Of a stretch of 64,000 nt of DNA, positions 29,331-40,442 are shown one piece after another; position 1 is the stretch's first letter, and each line of letters begins with the position of its first letter. Source of the stretch: Caballeronia sp. SL2Y3. GTDB lineage: Bacteria; Pseudomonadota; Gammaproteobacteria; Burkholderiales; Burkholderiaceae. Below the pieces are notes generated by a model, which saw nothing but the letters and a program-made list of their open reading frames with translations, made no database searches and was not told where the DNA came from. Where the stretch lies: NCBI RefSeq assembly GCF_022879575.1, contig NZ_CP084263.1:124001-188000 (forward strand), in the 5' to 3' direction. Made by a program: the position numbers and the translations under genes.

Positions 29331-30438
29331 GCGTGCCCTCCAGTCCTGCGGCTGAACGCGCGGCCGAGATCGCCTGCAAGCGGATGCGCCATGCCGCGAG
29401 GCGGCCGCCCATTGCTTCCCACGCGAGCAGGTTGGCGAACAGCAGGCCCTGCAAGACGAGCGTCGTGGCGTCGGGCAAGCCAAGACGGCGTTGCAGGAGC
29501 GACCCACTCGCTTCGATGCCGCCGACGAGGACCGCGCACAACACGATGGCGAGCGGATTCTGGCGCGCCGCGAACGCGACGAGGATGCCTGCATAGCCAT
29601 AGCCCGCGAGCAGCGAGGCGTTCGCGCTGCCCTGCACCGCCGCGACTTCGAACATGCCGGCGAGGCCCGCCGCCGCGCCGCCCATCGCGCATGCGGCAAT
29701 GGCGAGCCGGTTCACCGGCAGGCCGACGAGCTTCGCCGCATGATTGTTGCCGCCCGCGACGCGCATCGCGAAACCCTTGGTGCTGTGTCGCACGAAGACC
29801 CATGCCGCGATGCACGCGAGCGCGCCCCACAGCAGGCCCCAGTGCACGTCGAGGCCGGGCAGCGAACCGATGGCGAGCGCATCGGGGACCGGTGGCGTCG
29901 ACGGCTTGTTGAGGCTCGCGGGATCGCGCAACGGGCCTTCGACGAGATGTTTGAACAGGGCGATCGCGATATACGACATCAACAGGCTGCTGATGGTCTC
30001 GTTGACGCCGCGCAATTGGCGCATCGCGCCGACCGCGCCGATCCATACGCCGCCAGCAAGCATGCCGGCAAGCGCCATCAGCGGGGCCGCCGCGAACCAG
30101 GGCAACGCGGCGGGCACGTGCGCCGCCACGACGGCCGCGGCCAGTCCGCCGAGCGCGAGCGCGCCTTCGCCCCCGATCACGATCAGCCCGACCTGCGCGG
30201 GCAGCGCGACGCACAACGCGGTGAGCATCAACGGTGCGGCGCGCAATAACGTGCTCTGCCATGCGAACGACGAGCCGAACGCGCCCTGCCCGATGAGCAC
30301 GAGCGCATCGTAGGCGGGTTGGCCCTGCACGAGGAGAAACAACGAGAACAGCGCCAGCGTGCCGGCGAGCGCGCACAGCGTGGGCAATGCGGGCAATGCG
30401 CCGACGGCTGCGCGCGACAACAAGGAAGAAGATGGCAT
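29323..30438 (-). CDS. BMP-type ABC permease 1
   Basis: A 371-residue inner-membrane permease; segments TLLRAAPLMLTALCVALPAQ, NETISSLLMSYIAIALFKHL and RVAGGNNHAAKLVGLPVNR identify the YufP-like family. It contains more than eight hydrophobic segments. It lies 24 bp after the binding-protein gene. With permease 2 and the double ATPase it completes the importer. Confidence 0.88.
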   Translation of the reverse strand: MPSSSLLSRAAVGALPALPTLCALAGTLALFSLFLLVQGQPAYDALVLIGQGAFGSSFAWQSTLLRAAPLMLTALCVALPAQVGLIVIGGEGALALGGLAAAVVAAHVPAALPWFAAAPLMALAGMLAGGVWIGAVGAMRQLRGVNETISSLLMSYIAIALFKHLVEGPLRDPASLNKPSTPPVPDALAIGSLPGLDVHWGLLWGALACIAAWVFVRHSTKGFAMRVAGGNNHAAKLVGLPVNRLAIAACAMGGAAAGLAGMFEVAAVQGSANASLLAGYGYAGILVAFAARQNPLAIVLCAVLVGGIEASGSLLQRRLGLPDATTLVLQGLLFANLLAWEAMGGRLAAWRIRLQAISAARSAAGLEGTHV

Positions 30439-30462
30439 GTCAGCTCCGCTTAGCGAACCCCG

Positions 30463-31560
30463 TCAGATCTGCCCGACGACGCCCGAGACGAGATAGTTCA
30501 TGCTCTCCAGCTTGATATCCGTCTGCGCGTAAGCGGTGCCGGACGCGATGGCGCTGCCGCCCTTGTTGTCCTTCAACGGGCCTTTGAAGATGACGTATTC
30601 GCCCGCCGCCATCTTCGTCTTGATCGCATCGGCATTGGTCTTGGCGTCCGGCGTGACCTTCGCGCCATAGGGCGACATCTTCACGAAGCCTTGCTTGAGA
30701 CCGCCGCGCAGAATGTTCGGTTGCGGCTTGCCGGTCTGCGCATCGGTGACGATTTCCCTGAACGGCGTCTGCCAGTCCCATTCCGCTCCGGTCAGATAAC
30801 CCTTCGGCGCAAGCGCGGCCTGGCTCGCGTGATAACCGCAGCTCATCGCGCCGCGTTTCTCCGCCGTTTCGATGACGACCTTCGGGCCATCGACGTGGCA
30901 GGTGAGCACGTCGCATCCCTGATCGACGAGACTGTTGGCCGCTTCGGCCTCCTTGACCGGCATCGACCAGTCGCCGGTGAAGATGACATGCGTCGTGATC
31001 GACGGATCGACCGATTGCGCGCCGAGCGTGAAGGCGTTGATGTTTCGCAGTACCTGAGGAATCGGCTTGGCGGCGACGAAGCCGAGCTTCTTGCTCTTGC
31101 TCACGTGACCGGCCACGACGCCGTTGAGGTACTGGCATTCGTCGATATAGCCGAAGTAACTCGCGATATTCGCCGGGTCGCCCTGCTTCCACAGACCGCC
31201 GCAATGCGCGAACCGGACCTTCGGATACTTCGCCGCCATCTTGAGCACGTGCGGATCGAAATAGCCGAACGAGGTCGCGAAGATCAGCGTCGCGCCGTCC
31301 TGCTCGATCATCGCTTCCATCGTCTTTTGCACGGCGACGGTCTCGGGCACGTTCTCTTCCTCGACCACTTTCACGCCCGGCATCTTGCGGATGACCGCCG
31401 CGGCCTGTGCCTGCGCCTGGTTGTAGCCGTAATCGCCCTTGGCGCCGACGTAGATCACGCCGACGGTGAGGTTGCTCGCGCCGAACGCGAGATCGAACGG
31501 CAAGGCGCTGCCGAGCGCGAGCGCGCCCGCGCCTTTGATGAACTGGCGGCGATTGGTCAT
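30463..31560 (-). CDS. BMP-family substrate-binding protein, Tat-type signal
   Basis: A 365-residue periplasmic protein with a twin-arginine signal (TNRRQFIKGAGALALGS) followed by NLTVGVIYVGAKGDYGYNQ. The mature protein shows MEAMIEQDGATLIFATSFGY, FAHCGGLWKQGDPANIASYFG and GVVAGHVSKSKKLGFVAAKP, as in BMP-family proteins that bind nucleosides, purines or related ureides. It is the first gene of the operon. A Tat route implies folding before export. The ligand is unknown; the operon enzymes point to biuret or another ureide. Confidence 0.88.
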   Translation of the reverse strand: MTNRRQFIKGAGALALGSALPFDLAFGASNLTVGVIYVGAKGDYGYNQAQAQAAAVIRKMPGVKVVEEENVPETVAVQKTMEAMIEQDGATLIFATSFGYFDPHVLKMAAKYPKVRFAHCGGLWKQGDPANIASYFGYIDECQYLNGVVAGHVSKSKKLGFVAAKPIPQVLRNINAFTLGAQSVDPSITTHVIFTGDWSMPVKEAEAANSLVDQGCDVLTCHVDGPKVVIETAEKRGAMSCGYHASQAALAPKGYLTGAEWDWQTPFREIVTDAQTGKPQPNILRGGLKQGFVKMSPYGAKVTPDAKTNADAIKTKMAAGEYVIFKGPLKDNKGGSAIASGTAYAQTDIKLESMNYLVSGVVGQI

Positions 31561-32132
31561 GGTGTGGCTTCCTGTGTGAATGGATGGTCGGAGTGGGGAT
31601 GCGACGCTGTGCCGGTACGTGCGCCAGCCGCCGAATGAAGTGATGTCGCGTGTGCCGCTTTCAGGCTCGACCTCGCGGCCATCGTCGGTCGCGGTCGTGC
31701 AGATGCCGGGCGGTGAGATACGGCGCGCGTAACCGTCGAGCGCATCGAGTCCCGCATCGGCGACGTCGTGCGCGAAGGTCGACAGCGAGTGCGCGTGCGT
31801 ACGTCTCGACGAGCGAACGGACAGTGATCGGCATAGCGGCCACAGATGCCTGCATGAGTTCAATCTTGAATACAAGTCGAACTCGCAACGCACTGTCCAT
31901 GCCAAGCGAGGTTGTCGGTTTCGAATCAAGGACTTGCCGGAGTCAAGTCGAAACAGGTCGACGCGCGCTGACTCATTCGAGGTCACGAAGCGGCCAGCGA
32001 TGGTGCGTCGAATCCCGTTGAGGGTGCACTGAGGCAGATATGGGCCACGCGGCGTCGAAGTAGTCGGGCGTGAAGGAACACTCGACCGTCTAGTGACCGG
32101 TACCTCCGGCGCGGTCGCCGTTACCAAGAGCG
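31561..32132. promoter_or_regulatory. Upstream region of the BMP/ureide operon
   Basis: No convincing gene; short open frames here lack motifs. It should hold the minus-strand promoter of the operon starting at 31560. The notable element is the CTTGAATACAAG palindrome at 31865-31876, in the least GC-rich part. The distance of about 300 bp to the first gene implies either a long leader or a more proximal promoter that I could not identify. Confidence 0.4.
31865..31876. promoter_or_regulatory. Candidate GntR operator CTTG-AATA-CAAG
   Basis: A perfect 4-4-4 inverted repeat resembling the TTGTATNCAAG-like sites used by FCD-type GntR regulators. It lies upstream of the operon whose last gene encodes such a regulator. 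Recognition by that protein is inference. Confidence 0.4.
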
Positions 32133-32165
32133 CAAAAAAAAAGGCGGCACCGTCAAGCGCCGCCC
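32133..32165 (-). terminator. Rho-independent terminator after glpV
   Basis: Read on the minus strand: GGCGGC, a 10-base loop, GCCGCC, then nine T residues. It lies 30 bases after the glpV stop, so it ends the glpSTPQUV operon. Confidence 0.85.
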
Positions 32166-32194
32166 ATCCATAAGCACCGACCACCGCAGAACCG

Positions 32195-33934
32195 CTACCG
32201 CACCTTGCCCGCCTTCCAAGCCGACAGCAACTGCTCATACTTCACGGTCTCGCCCTTCGGCTTCTCGTTGGAAAGCCGCTTCCAGGGCGCGTGCTCGTCG
32301 GACAGCCACTTGGACGGATCGCTTTGCGGATTCAATTCCGGCGCGCAAACCTTCATTCCGGCTCGCTGCAAACGGGCCAACACCTGATCCATTTCCTTCG
32401 CGAGGTTGTCCATTGCAGCTTGCGGAGTCTTTTCACCCGCGACCGCGGTGCCCACGTTCTTCCACCAGAGCTGCGCCATCTTCGGATAATCGGGCACGTT
32501 GTTGCCGGTCGGCGTCCACGCGACGCGCGCCGGACTGCGATAGAACTCGATCAGGCCGCCGTACTTGTCCGCGTTTTTCGTGAAGTAGTCGCTATGAATA
32601 TCGGAGTCGCGAATGAACGTGAGACCGACAATCGACTTCTTCAGCGACACGCTCTTCGACGTGACGAACTGCGCGTACAGCCACGCGGCGGCTCGCTGCT
32701 TCGGCGGCGTCGACTTGAAGAACGTCCACGAGCCGACATCCTGATAGCCGTTCTGCATGCCGTCCTTCCAGTAAGCGCCGTGCGGCGAAGGCGCCATGCG
32801 CCACTTCGGCGTGCCGTCCGCATTCGTGACGTTGCCCGGCTTGAGCATCGAGGCCGTGAACGCGGTGTACCAGAACACCTGTTGCGCAATCCGGCCTTGC
32901 GCGGGCACCGGGCCGGCCTCGCTGAAGGTCATGCCCGACGCTTCTGGCGGCGCGTATTTCTTGAGCCAGTCGATGTATTTGGTCGTCGCGTAAACGGCTG
33001 CCGGGCTGTTGGTGCCGCCCCCGCGCGACACCGACGCACCCACCGGATGACAACCGTCCGGCGTCACGCGAATGCCCCATTCGTCGACGGGCATGCCGTT
33101 CGGAATGCCCTTGTCCGCTGCGCCCGCCATGGAAAGCCACGCGTCCGTGAAGCGCCAGCCAAGCGAAGGGTCCTTCTTGCCGTAATCCATATGGCCGTAG
33201 ACTTTCTCTCCGTCGATGTTTTTCACATCGTTCGTAAAGAACTCGGCGATGTCTTCGTACGCGGACCAGTTGACCGGCACGCCGAGATCGTAGCCATACT
33301 TGGCCTTGAACTTGTCTTGCAGATCCTTGCGTGCGAACCAGTCCGCGCGGAACCAGTAGAGATTCGCGAACTGTTGGTCGGGAAGCTGATAGAGCTTCTT
33401 GTCGGGCGCGGTCGTAAAGCTCGTGCCGATGAAGTCTTTCAGGTCGAGCCCGGGGTTCGTATATTCCTTGCCCTCCCCTGCCATGTAATCGGACAGCGGG
33501 ACGATCACGCCATAGCGATAGTGCGTGCCGATCAGGTCGGAGTCCGAAATCCAGCCGTCGTAGATGCTTTGCCCGGATTGCATCGAGGTCTGCAATTTCT
33601 CGACGACGTCGCCTTCCTGAATGATGTCGTGCTTCACCTGAATGCCGGTGATCTCACTGAATGCGGCCGCAAGCGTCTTGGATTCGTAGGTATGCGTGTC
33701 GATGGTTTCCGACACGACATGAATCTCCTTGACGCCCTGCGATTTGAGTTTCGCAGCGGTGTCGATGAACCATTTCATCTCGTCCATCTGCTGCTGTTTC
33801 GAAAGCGTGCTCGGTTGAAACTCGCTGTCCACCCATTTTTGCGCCTCGGGCGTGCCCGCGAGCGCCTGATTCGCGAAGGCGCCTGACACGATGCTCGCCA
33901 ATGCCAGCGTGACGATCCGTCTCCTCTGATGCAT
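32195..33934 (-). CDS. glpV: Glycerol-type ABC transporter substrate-binding protein
   Basis: A 579-residue periplasmic protein with a Sec signal peptide (IVTLALASIVSGAFANQALA). Its large size and motifs such as HVVSETIDTHTYESKTLAAAF, PDQQFANLYWFRADWF and the SVSRGGGTNSPAA region match the GlpV family of the Rhizobium leguminosarum glycerol transporter GlpSTPQUV. It binds glycerol or a related polyol. The ATG at 33934 has AGGAGA upstream. It is the last gene of the operon and is followed by a strong terminator. Confidence 0.85.
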   Translation of the reverse strand: MHQRRRIVTLALASIVSGAFANQALAGTPEAQKWVDSEFQPSTLSKQQQMDEMKWFIDTAAKLKSQGVKEIHVVSETIDTHTYESKTLAAAFSEITGIQVKHDIIQEGDVVEKLQTSMQSGQSIYDGWISDSDLIGTHYRYGVIVPLSDYMAGEGKEYTNPGLDLKDFIGTSFTTAPDKKLYQLPDQQFANLYWFRADWFARKDLQDKFKAKYGYDLGVPVNWSAYEDIAEFFTNDVKNIDGEKVYGHMDYGKKDPSLGWRFTDAWLSMAGAADKGIPNGMPVDEWGIRVTPDGCHPVGASVSRGGGTNSPAAVYATTKYIDWLKKYAPPEASGMTFSEAGPVPAQGRIAQQVFWYTAFTASMLKPGNVTNADGTPKWRMAPSPHGAYWKDGMQNGYQDVGSWTFFKSTPPKQRAAAWLYAQFVTSKSVSLKKSIVGLTFIRDSDIHSDYFTKNADKYGGLIEFYRSPARVAWTPTGNNVPDYPKMAQLWWKNVGTAVAGEKTPQAAMDNLAKEMDQVLARLQRAGMKVCAPELNPQSDPSKWLSDEHAPWKRLSNEKPKGETVKYEQLLSAWKAGKVR

Positions 33935-34036
33935 GGTCTTCTCCTGTCTCTTCCGTGCCCCTTCGACCGTGTCGGCGCCCGCTGGGGGCATCAGCGGAAC
34001 CGGCAGTTGCCCGTCTTCATCGCATGCGTCCGCTAT

Positions 34037-34318
34037 CTAGCCCTTCCACATGATCGCGAGCAATATCAGCACGGAGGCCGCGAAGCCCGGCCATGAACTG
34101 GAGCCCTCGGCGCTGATTGCGAGCCACGCGAGATTGATATACGCCGCAGTCAAGAGGCCGATGAACAGCCGGTCACCGCGAGTCGTCGGGATAGGCAGAA
34201 AGCCCTTGCGTTCATGCGTGGGCGAGCGCAGTTCCCATACGGTCATGCCGCCCAGCATCACGACGATGCAGGCGAAGAAGATCGCGACCTCGGGGGTCCA
34301 GTACATCCAGGTGAACAT
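34037..34318 (-). CDS. glpU: Small DUF2160-family membrane protein of the glycerol ABC system
   Basis: A 93-residue protein with three hydrophobic segments (PEVAIFFACIVVMLGGMTVW, LFIGLLTAAYINLAWLAI and FAASVLILLAIMW) and the motif ELRSPTHERKGFLPIPTTRG. It matches GlpU/DUF2160, always found with this transporter; its role is unknown. Its ATG shares one base with the permease stop (TGATG), indicating translational coupling. Confidence 0.85.
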   Translation of the reverse strand: MFTWMYWTPEVAIFFACIVVMLGGMTVWELRSPTHERKGFLPIPTTRGDRLFIGLLTAAYINLAWLAISAEGSSSWPGFAASVLILLAIMWKG

Positions 34319-35119
34319 CACACTCTCCCCATCGCGAAGCCCTTCGCGATGTAGTTGCGCACGAAGTAGATCACCAGCGCGCCGGGAACGATAGTCAGCA
34401 CGCCCGCCGCCGAGAGTACGCCCCAATCCATGCCGGCCGCCGACACGGTCCGCGTCATCACGGCAGCGATAGGTTTCGCGTTGACCGACGTCAGCGTGCG
34501 CGCGAGCAGCAGTTCCACCCAGCTGAACATGAAGCAGAAGAATGCCGTCACGCCGACGCCCGACTTGATGAGCGGCAGAAAGATCTTCACGAAGAAAGCG
34601 GGAAACGTATAACCGTCTATGTACGCGGTTTCGTCTATTTCACGGGAGACGCCCGACATGAAGCCTTCGAGAATCCACACGGCAAGCGGCACGTTGAACA
34701 GCATGTGCGCGAGCGCGACGGCAATGTACGTGTCGGTGAGGCCGACGCTCGAATAAAGTTGGAAGAATGGCAGCAGGAATACGGCGGGCGGCGTCATGCG
34801 GTTGGTCAGCAGCCAGAAGAACATGTGCTTGTCGCCCAGAAAGCGATATCGCGAGAACGCGTACGCGGCGGGCAACGCGACCAGCACCGACATCACCGTG
34901 TTCATCAACACGTAGATGATCGAATTGATGTAGCCCCAGTACCACGAAGGATCGGTGAAGATCACCTTGTAGTTCGCCAACGTCGCGTGCTGCGGCAGCG
35001 TGGCGAAGGTCGCCATGGTTTCCTCGTTCGTGCGCAGCGAGATGGAAACCATCCAGTAAAGCGGAATGAGCGCGAACAGCACATAGACGACGAGCATCGA
35101 CGTCCGCATCCAGCGGCGC

Positions 35120-35130
<11 letters not shown>
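34318..35130 (-). CDS. glpQ: Glycerol-type ABC permease GlpQ
   Basis: A 270-residue MalG-type inner-membrane permease. It has ALIPLYWMVSISLRTNEE near the N-terminus, six hydrophobic segments and the coupling EAA-type loop GFMSGVSREIDETAYIDGYT. It pairs with GlpP. The first 11 bases overlap the end of glpP. Confidence 0.87.
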
Positions 35131-37123
<1,993 letters not shown>

Positions 37124-37137
<14 letters not shown>

Positions 37138-38215
37138 GAGCGGCCTCCGGGCGGGACACCAGCCGGGTATCCGCGCCGAACACGAACAGTTCTCGCGGGT
37201 CGATGAAAACGTCGAGCTCGGTGCCGAGCTCGATCTGATGCACGCCTTGCAACTGCGCAACGAGATTGACCGCGCCGGTCAGCGTGCGCACATGCAGATA
37301 CGTTTCCGAGCCGCTCAGTTCAGCGAGTTCGAGCCGGCAGCGAACGGCGATCGCATGGGAGGCGTTCGGCTGAAGACGCAGATGCCCCGGCCGGATGCCG
37401 ATGCGGCACGCGCCGTTCACAGCGTCACCGTGCCGGACCGGAACCTCCACGCCGATCGGCAGACGCGCGCGGCCGTTGGCGCAGTCGCTCGTCAGCATGT
37501 TCATCGGCGGGTCGTTGAAAACAGCCGCGGCGGCGACGTCGATCGGGGCGTTATAGACGTCGAGAGTCGGACCGAACTGCAGGACGCGGCCTTTATCGAC
37601 GATCGCCGTATAGCCGCCCAGCAGTAACGCTTCGAGAGGTTCGGTGGTCGCGTAGACGACAGTGGTGTTGCCGTCGGCGAAGAGCGTAGTCAGTTCCATG
37701 CGCAATTCCTCGCGCAGCTTGTAATCGAGATTGACGAGCGGCTCGTCGAGCAGCACCAGCGACGTACGCTTCACGAGCGCACGCGCGAGCGCGCAGCGCT
37801 GCTGTTGTCCGCCCGACAGTTCGCCGGGCCGCCGCTCAAGCAAATGATCGATATGCAGTTTGGCTGCGACTTCGTGCACGCGCCGGCGGATTTCGGCAGC
37901 GTCGGTCTTTTGCAGGCGCAGAGGCGAGGCGATGTTTTCGAAAACCGTCATCGCCGGGTAGTTGATGAACTGCTGATAGACCATCGCGAGATTGCGCCGG
38001 CGCACGCTGACGCCGGTCACGTCCTGGCCGTCAACGAGCACTCGGCCTTCGTTCGGCCTGTCGAGACCCGCCATCACCCGCATCAGCGTGGTTTTACCCG
38101 CCTGCGTGGGTCCGAGAAGCACATTGATGGCGCCTGGGACGAGGCGCAAATCCACGCCGTACAGATACGGTTGCCCGCCAGAAACGACACTGACTCGCTC
38201 CAGTTCCAGAACCAA
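37124..38215 (-). CDS. glpS: Glycerol-type ABC ATPase GlpS
   Basis: A 363-residue ATPase: Walker A GPTQAGKT, canonical signature LSGGQQQR, Walker B LLDEPLVNLD, and a switch region reading YATTEPLEALLL, in which the usual switch His (THD) is replaced by Thr-Glu. A TOBE-like C-terminal domain follows. It complements GlpT, which keeps the His but lacks the canonical signature. It is the first gene of the operon on the minus strand. Confidence 0.87.
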
Positions 38216-38479
38216 ATCGCTCTCCTTTGCGGCGTGCGCGACGCCAGTCGCAGAGGCGGCGCTTCAGTGCGGCGTCGATTGGATTTCGCTTGGATTACGT
38301 GCAGCAGGCAGAATGTCCCTTTTGTTGGATTCCGTTTAAATCGGGGTAAACCTTACGACAGGAAGAAAAGGACACGCCGAGGGACGAGGCACGGACATTG
38401 GATGCCGGAAGAAAGGCACCGCCGGCTCGGCACGGACTCGCATTTGCGGACCTACAGCGACGAGCGATTGCCCCGCTTT
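38216..38479. promoter_or_regulatory. Region between CUT2 permease and glpS
   Basis: 264 bp without a gene. The part at 38300-38360 is AT-rich and is the likely promoter region for glpS on the minus strand. A GC-rich imperfect stem near 38405-38440 could help terminate the sugar operon. Neither assignment is firm. Confidence 0.35.
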
Positions 38480-39465
38480 CTACGCCTGCCGCTTGCTGCG
38501 CCCGTACAGCAGCAGCATCGCCGCGATCACCACGCCGTAGATGATCTGGCGCCCTGCCTCCGGCATCTGCGCGACGGAAAGGATCGACTGTAGAAGCGTG
38601 ATGAGAATCGCGCCGGCCACGGTTCCGAGGTACGATCCCCTGCCGCCCAGAATCGACGTGCCGCCCAGCACGACCGCCGCGATGGCGGGCAACAGGTAGG
38701 CATCGCCCATCGACTGCGCGGCCTTCGATGCGTACCCCGCCAGCAGCACGCCGCCGAAGGCTGCGAACCCGCTGCACACGGCAAACGCGGCCACGGTGAC
38801 CAGTCGCGTGTTGATGCCCGAAAGATAGGCCGCGCGTTCCGTGTTGCCGATGGCGTACAACGTCCGGCCGAAGGTCGTGCGCGACAGCAGGAACATCGTG
38901 GCCGCGCCGATCACGACCCACAGCGCCACCGCGTTCGGCACGCCCGGCACGAGCCAGCCTGCCGCGAGCCATCGCATCACGTCAGGCGCGGAATCCTGCG
39001 GCGAGATCCCCCCGTGTAGACGATCATGATGCCCTGCGCGACGGCATTGGTCGCGAGCGTCGCGATCATCGACGGAATGCGCAGCAGCGCGACGAGCACG
39101 CCGTTGACCATGCCGATCAGCACGCCGCAAGCGATGCCGGCCGGAATCGCGAGCACGCGTCCGAGCTCGCCGTGTCCCGCGACGGCGCACGCCATCATTG
39201 CGCCTACCGTGATCGTCCACGGCAGCGACAAGTCGATATGGCCGAGCAGGATCACCATCATCAGCCCGGTCGCGATAATGCCGAGAAACGCGCCGACCTT
39301 CAGCTGCAACAGGATGTACTCCGGCGACGTGAAGCTGCGCGAGAACATGCCGCCGACGAGCAGCAGCGCGACGATGCATCCGAACGCAATCAAGATCGGC
39401 TTGTCGATTCTGCGCGCGAGCCTCGACACGAACGTCGTCCGGCCGTTTGCGGAAACGTCGCTCAT
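38480..39465 (-). pseudogene. CUT2 sugar ABC permease 2, frameshifted
   Basis: Intact, this would be a ribose/YjfF-like permease of about 328 residues. Translation starts at 39465 (MSDVSANGRTTF...) and reads through AFLGIIATGLMMVILLGHIDLSLPWTI and AVAQGIMIVYTGG, then leaves frame. The correct continuation, ISPQDSAPDVMRWLAAGWL to LLLYGRSKRQA, is in another frame and ends at 38480. The shift falls in a run of six G (minus strand; 39008-39013), where seven would restore the frame. Either a real inactivation, phase-variable slippage or a sequencing error. The ATG overlaps the end of permease 1. Confidence 0.85.
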
Positions 39466-40442
39466 TGGAACCACTCCAGGCGGTTGCGGACCCTGAACAG
39501 CCCGCACGCGCCGATAGAAACGGCGAGCAACAGGATGATGCCCTGAAAGAGCGGCTGCCACAGCGCATCGACGTTGAACACGAACAGCAAGTCACCGATC
39601 GAGCGGAAGGCGAATGCGCCGAAGATCGCGCCGATGGCGCTGCCCCGGCCGCCGAGCAGCGACACGCCGCCGATCACCACGGCCGCGATAGAAAATAAGG
39701 TGTACGAATTAGCGCTGCCGAGGCTCGCTTCGCCGGTGTCCGTGAAGAACGTCAGAAACAGCCCTCCGATCGCGGCGAGCAGTCCGGCGAGCGTGTAGCT
39801 CGCCAGCTTCGCCCGGCGGATAGGCATGCCCGACAGAAAGGCCGCTGGCTCGGAGGAGCCGGTTGCGTAAGCCGCGCGCCCGAGGGCCGAACGCTTGAAA
39901 GGCACCCAGACGATCACCACGGCCGCAAGAAGAATCAGCAGGCTCGCCGGCACCACGCCCGCGACTTTGCCGGTCAGTGCGTCGGCGAGATCCTCGTTGA
40001 TCGATCCGCCGGGCACCGGGCGCAGCAGCAGCGCCAATCCGTAATAGACGGCGCCCGTGGCGATGGTCGTGACGATGGGCTGCAGACGGCCGAAGATGAT
40101 GATGACGCCGTTGAGCGCGCCGCACAGCGCGCCCGCCGCGAGCACGCCGGCGATGCCGAGCGCGCTGTGCGACGCGTCGCCCGTCACCATCCACGATGCA
40201 AGGCAGTTCGTGAGCACGAGCATCATGCCGATGGAGAGGTCGATGCCCGCCGTCAGCACGACGAGCGTCTGGCCCATCGACACCAGCGCGAGCAACACGG
40301 CCTTGTTCGCCGCCGTCTGCACGACGTTCGCCGACAGGCTCGACGGATAGTTGATGAGGTAGATCGCGAACATCAGCACGAAGAGGCCGAATGCGAACGC
40401 CGACCCGCGATTTTCCGCATACCAGTAACGCAAGCCGCTCAT
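39462..40442 (-). CDS. CUT2 sugar ABC permease 1
   Basis: A 326-residue RbsC/YtfT-like permease with VSMGQTLVVLTAGIDLSIG, LNGVIIIFGRLQPIVTTIAT and GGVSLLGGRGSAIGAIFGA, and about ten hydrophobic segments. Its start overlaps the ATPase gene by 4 bases. The order binding protein, ATPase, permease, permease matches the YtfQRT-YjfF arrangement. Confidence 0.9.
   Translation of the reverse strand: MSGLRYWYAENRGSAFAFGLFVLMFAIYLINYPSSLSANVVQTAANKAVLLALVSMGQTLVVLTAGIDLSIGMMLVLTNCLASWMVTGDASHSALGIAGVLAAGALCGALNGVIIIFGRLQPIVTTIATGAVYYGLALLLRPVPGGSINEDLADALTGKVAGVVPASLLILLAAVVIVWVPFKRSALGRAAYATGSSEPAAFLSGMPIRRAKLASYTLAGLLAAIGGLFLTFFTDTGEASLGSANSYTLFSIAAVVIGGVSLLGGRGSAIGAIFGAFAFRSIGDLLFVFNVDALWQPLFQGIILLLAVSIGACGLFRVRNRLEWFQ

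Noticed and set aside
32291..33886. Plus-strand open frame of 531 codons
   Set aside because: Antisense to glpV, whose family match and signal peptide are clear.
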